Positions 30,080-37,767 of a DNA stretch of 41,141 bases are shown here, piece by piece. The notes beneath the pieces were generated by a model. That model was not told the DNA's origin. It saw only the letters and a list, made by a program, of their open reading frames with translations, and searched no databases. The stretch is from Caenispirillum bisanense (lineage in GTDB: Bacteria; Pseudomonadota; Alphaproteobacteria; Rhodospirillales; UBA2165). The DNA lies in assembly GCA_945877815.1 (NCBI GenBank), contig CAMDWJ010000036.1, positions 1-41,141 on the forward strand, in the 5' to 3' direction. The position numbers and the translations under genes are program-made. The stretch's first letter is position 1; each line of letters opens with the position of its first letter.

Positions 30080-31312
30080 ATGGCGAAGATTGATCACTTG
30101 ACGACGCGCCTGCATGGTTCTCTCGCTGTTGCGGTTCTCAGTGAATTTTTTTCGAACAGCGCCCATTTCGCCTTCACGAATATTATATTCGAAGGTCTCA
30201 GCGAGGGCTTTTACGCCTATCTGCGTGAACCCGATCTCTATTCCATGTTGTTTGCGGTCACACTTCAGGCCTATCTCGTCGGCCGAGCCGAGTATCTTGG
30301 GCGTCCGATGCATTTCCTGGGAAATCTGATTGGTCCATCGGTCTATTCGGCGATAGAACTTGCGCTTGAAGGGCTCGCGTTCTTCCAGGGGCTCAATCAC
30401 ATCGCGTTTTGGATGTTTGCGGTCTCGGTCGGGCTGATCCGCAGTCGGCGCTCCCATGCTGGCCGGCTCGAAGGCGAAGCCTTGCTCGTTATCGAAAACG
30501 TGGCGCGCGCCACCATCTTCGCGATCATGTATTGGTTCTTCGAAGCGAAGATGCAGCCCGAATATGCGCCGTTGCAGGTTTTTTTGGAGGACGGGTCGCA
30601 CGTCTTCGTTATTTTGACGGTCCCGCTGCTTGGCGCGCTGCTCGGTGTCACGAGCGTTGTGGCGATGCGCCGCATGACCATGCTCGTAAATACGGCCGGG
30701 AGCTTGCGGAACCTGTCCGAATGGTCGATGGGGCGCGAACTTGTTTCGCGTATCGTTGCCGATCCGAAAGAACTCGATCTGCAGCGTCGCGAGCGGACTG
30801 TCGTCTTTATGGATATACGCGGCTTCACCCAATGGTCGGAACGACAGGTTCCGGACGCCGTCGTCGCCATGCTGAATGGCTATTTCGAGGCTTCGGAACG
30901 CGAATGGAACGTATTCGATGTGGTGATCGCCCGATTGATCGCGGACGAAGTCTTTTTGGTTGTCGCAAAACCGGACGATGCGGTCGTGTTGGCCGCGCGT
31001 TTGCGTTCGGCCGCGACACTGGCGCTTCAACCGTTCGGCCTTTCTGTCGGTATCGGCATCAATGAAGGACCGCTGATGGAAGGCATGATCGGCAGCGAGG
31101 GTATCCGGGTCTATGACGTCATCGGCGACACCGTGAATACGGGAGCGCGTTTTTGCTCGGCTGCGGCGCCTGGCGAAATTCTCGTCGCCGGCGATCTCGT
31201 GGATCGATTGGGGGCGACAGCCTCCTTCGGCCCAATTCGGTCGATCGAGGTTAAGGGCAAGAGCAATCCGGTGATGGTGCGGCCGCTCCTGACGGTGCAA
31301 AATGGCCGATAA
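30080..31312 (+). CDS. Membrane-bound class III adenylate/guanylate cyclase
   Basis: A 410-residue protein. The N-terminal half (residues 1-200) has about six hydrophobic helices; the C-terminal half is a class III nucleotide cyclase domain: VVFMDIRGFTQWSE with the first metal Asp, ARLIADEVFLVVA with the second metal Asp, and YDVIGDTVNTGARF with the transition-state Asn and Arg. The substrate-selecting lysine that normally precedes FIGD is arginine (ARLIAD), while the Asp of YDVIG, typical of adenylate cyclases, is kept. ATG 30080 follows GAGG. It sits between a hydrolase and a gentisate-dioxygenase-like gene on one strand with small gaps, an unusual place for a signalling enzyme. Confidence 0.88.
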   Translation: MAKIDHLTTRLHGSLAVAVLSEFFSNSAHFAFTNIIFEGLSEGFYAYLREPDLYSMLFAVTLQAYLVGRAEYLGRPMHFLGNLIGPSVYSAIELALEGLAFFQGLNHIAFWMFAVSVGLIRSRRSHAGRLEGEALLVIENVARATIFAIMYWFFEAKMQPEYAPLQVFLEDGSHVFVILTVPLLGALLGVTSVVAMRRMTMLVNTAGSLRNLSEWSMGRELVSRIVADPKELDLQRRERTVVFMDIRGFTQWSERQVPDAVVAMLNGYFEASEREWNVFDVVIARLIADEVFLVVAKPDDAVVLAARLRSAATLALQPFGLSVGIGINEGPLMEGMIGSEGIRVYDVIGDTVNTGARFCSAAAPGEILVAGDLVDRLGATASFGPIRSIEVKGKSNPVMVRPLLTVQNGR

Positions 31313-31341
31313 CATATGTAACGGAAAATGAGGTGGGCGCG

Positions 31342-32376
31342 ATGGACGAAGCACGTGACCTTCAGGCTGAATTCAATCGGAGTATCGCTCGGGACGATCT
31401 CGCGGCGCTGTGGGTGGCGCGCCGCGGCGTCGATCTGACCAAGCCGCGCTCCGAAGCCAAGGCCAAGGTCTGGCGGTACGCGGACGTCTATCCCCATATC
31501 GCCGAAGCGGGCACCTTGGTGACCGCCGAGGATGCGTTCCGTCGTGTGATCGTTCTGGCGAATCCCGCCTTCGGTGGGGAATTGCGCGCGACTAATACGC
31601 TCTATGCCGGCTTGCAACTCGTTTTGCCGGGCGAGATCGCGCCTTGCCATCGCCACACGCAAACGGCCATTCGTTTCGTCATAGAGGGCGAAGGCGCCTA
31701 TACCAGCGTCGATGGGGAACGCACACGTCTTCATCCTGGCGATTTCGTGGTGACACCTTCGTGGAGCTGGCACGACCACGGCAATGAAGGCGACGGGCCG
31801 GTGGTCTGGCTCGATTGTCTCGATACGCCCTTGGTCGATTTCCTCGATACCGCGTTTCGCGAAACCTATCCGGATATGACCTATCCCGTGTTGCGGCCGG
31901 AAGACGATGCCCAGGCACGTTACGGCGCGAATATGCTGCCGGTCGGATATCGGTCGAGCCGCCAAGTTTCACCCGTCATGAACTATGCCTATAAGCCCGC
32001 GCGCGCGGCGATCGAACGCCTCGCGCGAACCTCGCCGCCCGATCCGTGCGACGGAACCCGGATGCGCTATTCCGATCCTGCGTCTGGCGGCTGGCCGACG
32101 CCGACGATGGGCGCGTTCCTTCAGCATTTGCCGAAGGGATTTTCCGGCGCCGAATGCCGGGTGACCGATGGCACGATCTATGTCGCTGTTGAAGGTCGCG
32201 GTCGCACGATCATCGGCGATGAAGCCTTCGATTGGGGGCCGCGCGACGTTTTCGTCGTCCCGGGATGGCTCCCCTATCGCCATGAAACGAACGAGGATGC
32301 GATCCTCTTCAGTCTGTCGGATCGGCCCGTGCAACAACTCCTTGGACTTTGGCGACAGGACCGCATAACCGCCTGA
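31342..32376 (+). CDS. Gentisate 1,2-dioxygenase-like bicupin
   Basis: A 344-residue protein that fits gentisate 1,2-dioxygenase better than the other cupins here. The N-terminal cupin has the full metal site, CHRHTQTAIRFVIEGEGAY with HPGDFVVTPSWSWHDHGNEG, the SWHDHG segment being characteristic of the family; the C-terminal domain retains the fold (GWPTPTMGAFLQHLPKGF...VAVEGRG...VVPGWLPYRHE). Length is normal for the family. Such enzymes open gentisate or salicylate-type rings with Fe(II) and oxygen, giving maleylpyruvate. ATG 31342 follows GAGGTG; GTG 31333 is less likely. Last gene of the monooxygenase-hydrolase-cyclase operon, and its stop lies within the terminator stem. No maleylpyruvate isomerase or hydrolase is next to it. 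Confidence 0.88.
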   Translation: MDEARDLQAEFNRSIARDDLAALWVARRGVDLTKPRSEAKAKVWRYADVYPHIAEAGTLVTAEDAFRRVIVLANPAFGGELRATNTLYAGLQLVLPGEIAPCHRHTQTAIRFVIEGEGAYTSVDGERTRLHPGDFVVTPSWSWHDHGNEGDGPVVWLDCLDTPLVDFLDTAFRETYPDMTYPVLRPEDDAQARYGANMLPVGYRSSRQVSPVMNYAYKPARAAIERLARTSPPDPCDGTRMRYSDPASGGWPTPTMGAFLQHLPKGFSGAECRVTDGTIYVAVEGRGRTIIGDEAFDWGPRDVFVVPGWLPYRHETNEDAILFSLSDRPVQQLLGLWRQDRITA

Positions 32377-32400
32377 CGCTTCCGTCAGGTCGAGTTATTT
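32372..32400 (+). terminator. Hairpin terminator after the gentisate dioxygenase-like gene
   Basis: CCTGACG (32372-32378), loop CTTC, CGTCAGG (32383-32389), followed by TCGAGTTATTTT. The stop codon of the upstream gene is inside the left arm. Confidence 0.65.
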
Positions 32401-32613
32401 TCCGGGTGCAGTTTTTTTCTTGGCTTCGTCTTCGGTGCGCTTGCGTTCGGCTTCGATCGCCTTCTTGGCGGCGTCGGTATTCGTTCGCGTACTGTCGTTG
32501 ATAACGGGGGCGGTTACATTGGGACCGGCCTGGGCGAAAGCCGGGGCCGAGCCGACTAGAGCACTCGCGACGGCTGTCGCCACGGCGAAAGTTGCCACAC
32601 GCATCGTAAGCAT
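32395..32613 (-). CDS. Small secreted protein, unrecognised
   Basis: A 72-residue protein with a clear signal peptide (MRVATFAVATAVASALVGSAPAFAQA) followed by about 45 residues rich in Ala, Lys, Glu and Thr (KKAIEAERKRTEDEAKKK), likely helical. No domain is recognised. ATG 32611-32613 is supported by GAGGAGAG; an internal ATG at 32602-32604 would still keep the signal. Similar short alanine/lysine-rich exported proteins are common in alphaproteobacteria without known function. Confidence 0.6.
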   Translation of the reverse strand: MLTMRVATFAVATAVASALVGSAPAFAQAGPNVTAPVINDSTRTNTDAAKKAIEAERKRTEDEAKKKTAPGK

Positions 32614-32731
32614 TGAACGCTCTCCTCGTTGAAGCCGCATTTCGCCGACGTCATTTCATGGGCGTCTGGCGCCGAATTTGTATGTTAACTCTTCTGAGTT
32701 ATACCATCGCTGTCGGGATTCAAGGCGGGCG

Positions 32732-34741
32732 ATGCATCTTCCTTCGGCGAACGTGGAACGGATAGGGCTTTTCGCGGCGCGTGCGGCCACGCTTGCGGCG
32801 CCCTTTGCGATCTTTCTCGCATTGTCGCCGTTTTATAATGGTGTCTGGGGCCAGGTCGAAGGCGCGCTGCCGTGGTTGCACGGTTTGGGCGGGATCGGTG
32901 CCTTGGGCTGCGGCCTCATGGCGGTTTCGGGCAACAGGCTGGCGACTGCGGCGCTGCTCCATCCTATGGTCTTGTTTCCGGCTGCGATCTTCGCGGTGGC
33001 TGTCCTTTTGATGCCTGCAGCCGTGCTGCCGGCATTGTCCTTATTTGGGGCGCCCGAACATGGATTCGGGGCCTTGGTCTACTTGGATCTGGCGGCGCTC
33101 ACTGCGGCTGCCTTCGTGGTGTTCGCCGACACAACTTGGCGACGTCTCGTGCTTGCCTTTGCATTGTGCGTCGTCGCCGCAGCATTCGTCCTCGACGGAG
33201 TGTTCAGGCTGGAGCAAACGTGGGCGCCGTTTTTCTTCGGCGATTATCTGGCCGTCTACGCGGTTTTCACCTTTGCGATTCTCGGCGTTCTTGCGCGCGG
33301 CCGGCGGCTATGGCTTGCGGCTGCGGCAATTTTGTTGATCGCGTCATGTTTGTTATCGTCGAATAAGGCCGCCGTCCTGGCTCTTGGCGCAGCGTTTGCC
33401 CTTTTGCCGATCTTGACGCGGATCCGATCGAACCGCGCCGTCGCGATGGTGTGCGCTGGCTACCCGATCCTGGTCGGCATCGCGATCATCGTGATCGGGT
33501 CCGCTTGGCGGGAACCCTATCGCGAGGAACTTGGCGCGATCGGGTGGCTCGGTCCGTTGGCCAATCTGATCGCCGATTCCTGGGCCAGCCTATGGTCGCG
33601 CGCGATGCTGGTCGTCGTCGGAGCTCAGAATCTGATCGACTCTCCATGGCGGGCATTGACCGGCATCGGCTGGGGTCATTACAACGAAGCCCTGCTGGCA
33701 AATCTTCCGATCGTCGAAGGGCGGCTGCATGAACTGATCGGGCCGTCGCGCGTCTATTGGGACGCGATCCGGCGAGTCGATTTCCATAGCCATAATCAAT
33801 ATTTCGAGGCATTGCTGTCGGGCGGCATCGTCAGCGCCGGTCTCGTTCTGGCATACGGCGCGGCCATGGTCCGATATGCGGCCGCCGACAATCGCAAACT
33901 CGCATTTTTCGTTGCATTGGTTCTGGCAGTTTTACAGTCGTTTTGGTTCCAGATGCCGCATACGCTGCCGGTCATGGTCTTCGCGATCGTTATGCTGACT
34001 GACGGAATAACGGTCGATAGTTGGGCCCGCAGGCGCGAAGGCTGGGTCGCGCCGGGTTGCGCGATGGCGGCCGCTGCGATTTTGTTCCTTGGCGGGACAA
34101 TGTCGATACTGGCCTCCAAGGATGTGGCAAGCGCCCTTAAAGACATCAAGCAGGCGGGCGAATTGCCTGCCGATTTCAAAATCGAACGCCGTTTTTCGGC
34201 AGGACTCAATGAGATCTACGACGCTTCGCTCTTGCAGACTGCCTATGCGCTGGATGTCGGTGAATCAAAACGTGTCGCGAGCCTGGACGGGCGCCCCTAC
34301 GACATTTTAAGGCAAATGCTGCGTCGGACGCTTGATTCCCCGCCGGCAAGCCTGAAAGGGAGTATTTCGACGGTTAACGTCCTTTCGGGGATCATTCTCC
34401 TGGTCCCCGATGCCGAAAGCCGGTTCGGGGATCTTTCGGAGCAATACCGCGACCGAGTGGAAGCTTTGGTGCGACGGGCGCCACGGCGTTCAGACATCGC
34501 GATTCCCTATTTTAACTATCTTTTGGCGCGCAAAAGGGAAAAAGAGGCCCTTGATCTCGCGAATCGGATTCTCGCCCGGCATGAAAATAGCGCAGTCGCG
34601 CTGTGGTTTTCGGGAATCGTGATGCTCGGGAACGTCGATACTAGTCCTGCGGGTATGGTCAATCTCAAACGCAGCTTGGCCCAAGGTATTCGCAATCTGA
34701 TGCCGATAGACCGAGAAATCCTGCAAGCGATTGAAGAATAA
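32732..34741 (+). CDS. O-antigen ligase/polymerase-like membrane protein
   Basis: A 669-residue protein with about ten to twelve membrane helices in the first 480 residues and a soluble C-terminal region of about 190 residues. The signature loop with SHNQYFEALLSGGIVSAGLVLA and GIGWGHYNEALLA is that of the Wzy/RfaL (O-antigen ligase) family, which transfers undecaprenyl-linked glycans outside the inner membrane. The C-terminus has alpha-helical, tetratricopeptide-like character (IPYFNYLLARKREKEALDLA, RILARHENSAVALWFSG). ATG 32732 with AAGG upstream is favoured over an earlier TTG/ATG-like frame. Not linked to other polysaccharide genes here, although a truncated GT2-like gene lies at the left window edge. 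Confidence 0.8.
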   Translation: MHLPSANVERIGLFAARAATLAAPFAIFLALSPFYNGVWGQVEGALPWLHGLGGIGALGCGLMAVSGNRLATAALLHPMVLFPAAIFAVAVLLMPAAVLPALSLFGAPEHGFGALVYLDLAALTAAAFVVFADTTWRRLVLAFALCVVAAAFVLDGVFRLEQTWAPFFFGDYLAVYAVFTFAILGVLARGRRLWLAAAAILLIASCLLSSNKAAVLALGAAFALLPILTRIRSNRAVAMVCAGYPILVGIAIIVIGSAWREPYREELGAIGWLGPLANLIADSWASLWSRAMLVVVGAQNLIDSPWRALTGIGWGHYNEALLANLPIVEGRLHELIGPSRVYWDAIRRVDFHSHNQYFEALLSGGIVSAGLVLAYGAAMVRYAAADNRKLAFFVALVLAVLQSFWFQMPHTLPVMVFAIVMLTDGITVDSWARRREGWVAPGCAMAAAAILFLGGTMSILASKDVASALKDIKQAGELPADFKIERRFSAGLNEIYDASLLQTAYALDVGESKRVASLDGRPYDILRQMLRRTLDSPPASLKGSISTVNVLSGIILLVPDAESRFGDLSEQYRDRVEALVRRAPRRSDIAIPYFNYLLARKREKEALDLANRILARHENSAVALWFSGIVMLGNVDTSPAGMVNLKRSLAQGIRNLMPIDREILQAIEE

Positions 34742-34895
34742 CCCTTTCTAATATGTGCTAATTTTGCAACTTTAAACGCGAGAATCGTGAACTTTGCCAC
34801 TTCCCCCTTGGCGGGGCGGCCTAAATCGGAATACAAAGCGTTAAGAGTATCGAGCCGAGTTTGGGGCGGCTTTTCGACAAGATAGGGGTCTATAG

Positions 34896-35990
34896 ATGTT
34901 TTCTCTGGTTCGTATGGTCCGCGTAGGTGTGGCCGTCAGCATTGTTGCAGTCTTGGCATCAGTCGGGTTGAACAGTGAAGCGATTGCGCAGAGCTGCACG
35001 ACAACGGGATACACCTACAACGCATCCTGCCAAGGTAATGCGAATACCTCTGGTACGACCGTTACGTCGGCATCGCTTGTGGCGACCTCGGCGGCGACGA
35101 CTGTCGGTTTGGTCACCAGCCGCGTGTCGCAGTTCCGCCAAGGTAGCGGTTCGTCCGTCAAGGGAGCGCTTCCGTCGCAAAGCCTTTTCGCTGCTGGTAA
35201 CGGCACGGGCGCTTCGGCCGGCGAAAACATGGACACTCGGATGGGCGTGTGGGGCAACGTGGCCTACCTGCGCAGCGAAGGCGACAAGACCGGCGCCAAC
35301 TTCGAATCCGATCTCATGTCCGGCATGGTCGGCATGGATTACCGCGTCGGTAGCATCGACAATCCGACCTTCATCGGTATCAGCCTCGGTTATGAAACCG
35401 CCGATATCACCACATCCTTCAACCGCGGCACCATCGATACCGAGGGTATGACCATTGCGCCTTACGTGAGCTTCGGCCTCACCAAGGTGTTCAGCGTCGA
35501 TGTCGTCGCCGGCTACACGATGATGTCCTATGACACCATGCGTAAGGATGTTCTCTCCAGCGCCAATATTACGGGGGCTTTCGATGCCGATCGTTACTTC
35601 GGCGCCGCCGATCTCGTGGGCGGTTGGACCGCCGATAAGTGGACCTTCGGTGCCCGCGTCGGTGCGTCTCATGTGTCCGAGCAGCAGGATGCCTATACCG
35701 AGAGCAACGGGGCGACACATGGGGTCGATAACATCGGTGTTTCGTCCGCAAATACCGGCGTCAAGGTTGGGTACGCCTTCGACAAGGTCCAGCCGTATGT
35801 CGGCGGCACCTACAGCTACGACTTCGCCAACTCGGGCGGCGTCTATGACGAACGCAACACGGTTGGCGGCAGCGCGGGTCTGAATTTCACTGTGGCGCCG
35901 AACGTTTCGATGAATGTCGAAGGTCGCGCGAGTGCGAAGGAAGACATCACCAACTACGGCGGTTCGGCGACCCTACGCCTGAACTTCTAA
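34896..35990 (+). CDS. Autotransporter-type beta-barrel outer-membrane protein
   Basis: A 364-residue exported protein with a signal peptide (VRVGVAVSIVAVLASVGLNSEAIAQ), a short Ser/Thr/Ala-rich linker, then about 250 residues of alternating beta-strand pattern ending in ATLRLNF. The C-terminal phenylalanine is the BAM recognition signal. Segments MDTRMGVWGNVAYLRSEGD, GISLGYETADI and AYVSFGL-like strands match the autotransporter beta-domain family, but there is no passenger long enough to be a functional one, so it is a stand-alone barrel. The strand sequence YDERNTVGGSAGLNFTVAP near the end is typical. ATG 34896 is used; ribosome-binding match is weak. Followed by a terminator. Confidence 0.82.
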   Translation: MFSLVRMVRVGVAVSIVAVLASVGLNSEAIAQSCTTTGYTYNASCQGNANTSGTTVTSASLVATSAATTVGLVTSRVSQFRQGSGSSVKGALPSQSLFAAGNGTGASAGENMDTRMGVWGNVAYLRSEGDKTGANFESDLMSGMVGMDYRVGSIDNPTFIGISLGYETADITTSFNRGTIDTEGMTIAPYVSFGLTKVFSVDVVAGYTMMSYDTMRKDVLSSANITGAFDADRYFGAADLVGGWTADKWTFGARVGASHVSEQQDAYTESNGATHGVDNIGVSSANTGVKVGYAFDKVQPYVGGTYSYDFANSGGVYDERNTVGGSAGLNFTVAPNVSMNVEGRASAKEDITNYGGSATLRLNF

Positions 35991-36014
35991 AAGCTTGACG
36001 CTACGGCGTCGAAT

Positions 36015-36050
36015 AAGGGGCTAAGTCCTAGACTTGGCCCCTTTGCTTTT
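36015..36050 (+). terminator. Intrinsic terminator after the outer-membrane barrel gene
   Basis: AAGGGGC-T-AAGTC, loop CTA, GACTT-G-GCCCCTT (36015-36043), a 13-bp stem including one T-G pair, followed by TGCTTTT. The possible TTG start of the next gene falls inside its right arm. Confidence 0.75.
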
Positions 36051-36912
36051 CCGGGGGGCACGGATCGGATTGACGGTCCTTTTCTCCATACTGCTTGGTG
36101 CGTGTGCGTATTTCGACCGCGACGGGCAGCGCGAGGCTTTATTTAAAGTCGCACAATCCGGCACGTGGACCTCCGCCAGCGTCTCAGCCCTGCCTTTTAC
36201 CCTTTTTACGATGTCGAAGGGTTCCAACCCGTGGGCCGTCTTGACGGTCTATATCGAAGGAGACGGCCGGGCGTGGCTCAACCGGACAACGCCGTCCGAG
36301 GATCCGACGCCGGAACAGCCGGTTGCCTTGCGTCTGGCCGTTGCCGATGCGTCGCAGAACGTCGCCTATGTCGCGCGACCCTGCCAATATATCGACGATC
36401 GGGCGAGAACCGCGTGTAACCCCCGCTATTGGACCTCGCATCGTTTTGCGCCGGAAGTTGTCGACGCGCTCTCGACCGCCATCGATTCGCTTAAGGCCCA
36501 CGCTGGCAGTAGCCAAATCGAATTGATCGGCTATTCCGGGGGCGGTGCCGCAGCCGCCTTGATTGCCGCGCGGCGTACCGACGTCGTGCGCCTGATAACT
36601 GTCGCGGCCAATCTCGATCTGGCTGCCTGGACGCGCGCCCTCAATGTCGATCCGATGCCGGGGTCTCTCGACCCGGCGCTCGAGGCGGGTCGGATTGCAC
36701 GTATCCCCCAGTATCATCTTGCCGGTCGGGACGACGAGACCGTCCCGACGTCGATAGTGCGAGGATATGCGGCGCGCGCGTCCATGCCGGGCGTTGCGCG
36801 AATCGTCGAGGAGGTACCCGGTTACAGCCACGACTGTTGCTGGCACCGCGATTGGGCGCCGCGCATTTCGGCGATCCGCGTGCGGCTTGAGACGCGCAGG
36901 GCTGGAACTTAG
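36034..36912 (+). CDS. Alpha/beta-hydrolase lipoprotein
   Basis: Up to 292 residues. The N-terminus LTVLFSILLGAC is a lipoprotein signal with lipobox LLGAC, so the mature protein is anchored by a diacylglyceryl cysteine. The hydrolase core shows LIGYSGGGAAAALIAARR (Gly-x-Ser-x-Gly nucleophile elbow), HLAGRDDETVP (acid) and a terminal SHDCCWH histidine. The start is unclear: no ATG is available, TTG 36034 and TTG 36043 lie in the preceding terminator, and TTG 36070 would leave a very short signal. It ends in a four-base overlap with the convergent isochorismatase gene. Substrate not recognisable. Confidence 0.75.
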   Translation: MAPLLFRGARIGLTVLFSILLGACAYFDRDGQREALFKVAQSGTWTSASVSALPFTLFTMSKGSNPWAVLTVYIEGDGRAWLNRTTPSEDPTPEQPVALRLAVADASQNVAYVARPCQYIDDRARTACNPRYWTSHRFAPEVVDALSTAIDSLKAHAGSSQIELIGYSGGGAAAALIAARRTDVVRLITVAANLDLAAWTRALNVDPMPGSLDPALEAGRIARIPQYHLAGRDDETVPTSIVRGYAARASMPGVARIVEEVPGYSHDCCWHRDWAPRISAIRVRLETRRAGT

Positions 36913-37583
36913 GCGAGCAGCGTGTCGATGCAGTCGTCGACCGTCCGCACATCGCCGAAGCTCTGCCATACCGACGTCAATCCGACGATATGGTCTTCGT
37001 CGTAACGCGCGGCGCAACCGTCGGAAACCATCGCGATTCGATAATCCAACATCATGGCATCGCGCGCACTGGTCTCGCAGCAGAAATTGGTAACAGTCCC
37101 TGCGATTAGAAGATTCTCAATCTTCAGAGCTTGCAGCCGGTCGTGCAGGTCGGACGAACCTTGGATGAAGGCGCTGAAGCGGCGTTTGTGCGTCACGATG
37201 TCGCCGCGTTCCACGTTTAGAGCGGGATAGATCTTCACGCCCTCGCTGCCGGCGACGCATCCTTGTTTATGCGCGTCGCGTTTGGCCGGCGTGAAGAAAT
37301 AATCGTGGTATATCGGCCATTTGCTGGCTCCGTCGGTGGCATCGGCAAGCTCCATCTGCACCCAGGCGACCTGTCCGCCTTTGGCGCGCAACGCCGCCGC
37401 CAGGCGATTGATGTTGGGGCAGATGCTTTTCGCGGATTCCACGTCGGCGACAAAGAAATTCTGCATATCGATGACGACCAGCGCCGTCTTTTGCGGATCG
37501 AATTTGTCGAAGACGTGCAGCCGACCCCGTTTAGCCATGATACGCTCGATAACGTAGGCCGGGATTTCAACGGTGTGCGGCAT
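36909..37583 (-). CDS. Isochorismatase-family cysteine hydrolase
   Basis: A 224-residue protein with the catalytic triad of the family: Asp in ALVVIDMQNFF, Lys in VTHKRRFSAF, and the nucleophilic Cys in GTVTNFCCETSARDA. Family members are amidases (N-carbamoylsarcosine amidase, ureidoacrylate/biuret hydrolases, nicotinamidase) or isochorismatase. The conserved cis-peptide loop GTxTNxCxE favours an amidase. ATG 37581-37583 is taken, with AGGG upstream; the frame continues 40 codons further upstream through the promoter region without meaningful sequence. It is divergent from the acyl-CoA dehydrogenases with an operator-like palindrome between them. Confidence 0.88.
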   Translation of the reverse strand: MPHTVEIPAYVIERIMAKRGRLHVFDKFDPQKTALVVIDMQNFFVADVESAKSICPNINRLAAALRAKGGQVAWVQMELADATDGASKWPIYHDYFFTPAKRDAHKQGCVAGSEGVKIYPALNVERGDIVTHKRRFSAFIQGSSDLHDRLQALKIENLLIAGTVTNFCCETSARDAMMLDYRIAMVSDGCAARYDEDHIVGLTSVWQSFGDVRTVDDCIDTLLA

Positions 37584-37695
37584 AGGCGACCCTGCTCGGA
37601 AAGCTTGTCCTGATCCGGACCAGCCTGGGTTACGGGCACATGGATGGCAACCGGGATTTCGCATAAATTCATCCACAACGAACTTATGGGCGCCG

Positions 37696-37725
37696 TTGAC
37701 CATATATCAGGTACCCTGATATAGA
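37696..37725 (+). promoter_or_regulatory. Promoter with a palindromic operator in the spacer, acyl-CoA dehydrogenase operon
   Basis: TTGACC (37696-37701), 18 bases, TATAGA (37720-37725). The spacer is occupied by TATATCAGG, TAC, CCTGATATA (37703-37723), a perfect inverted repeat with 9-bp arms. A protein bound here would block RNA polymerase, so a repressor site is likely. The cognate regulator is not obvious in the window. Confidence 0.65.
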
Positions 37726-37767
37726 ATCGGTGTTTCACAAAACAAGCAATAGCCGGGGTGGCACTCG

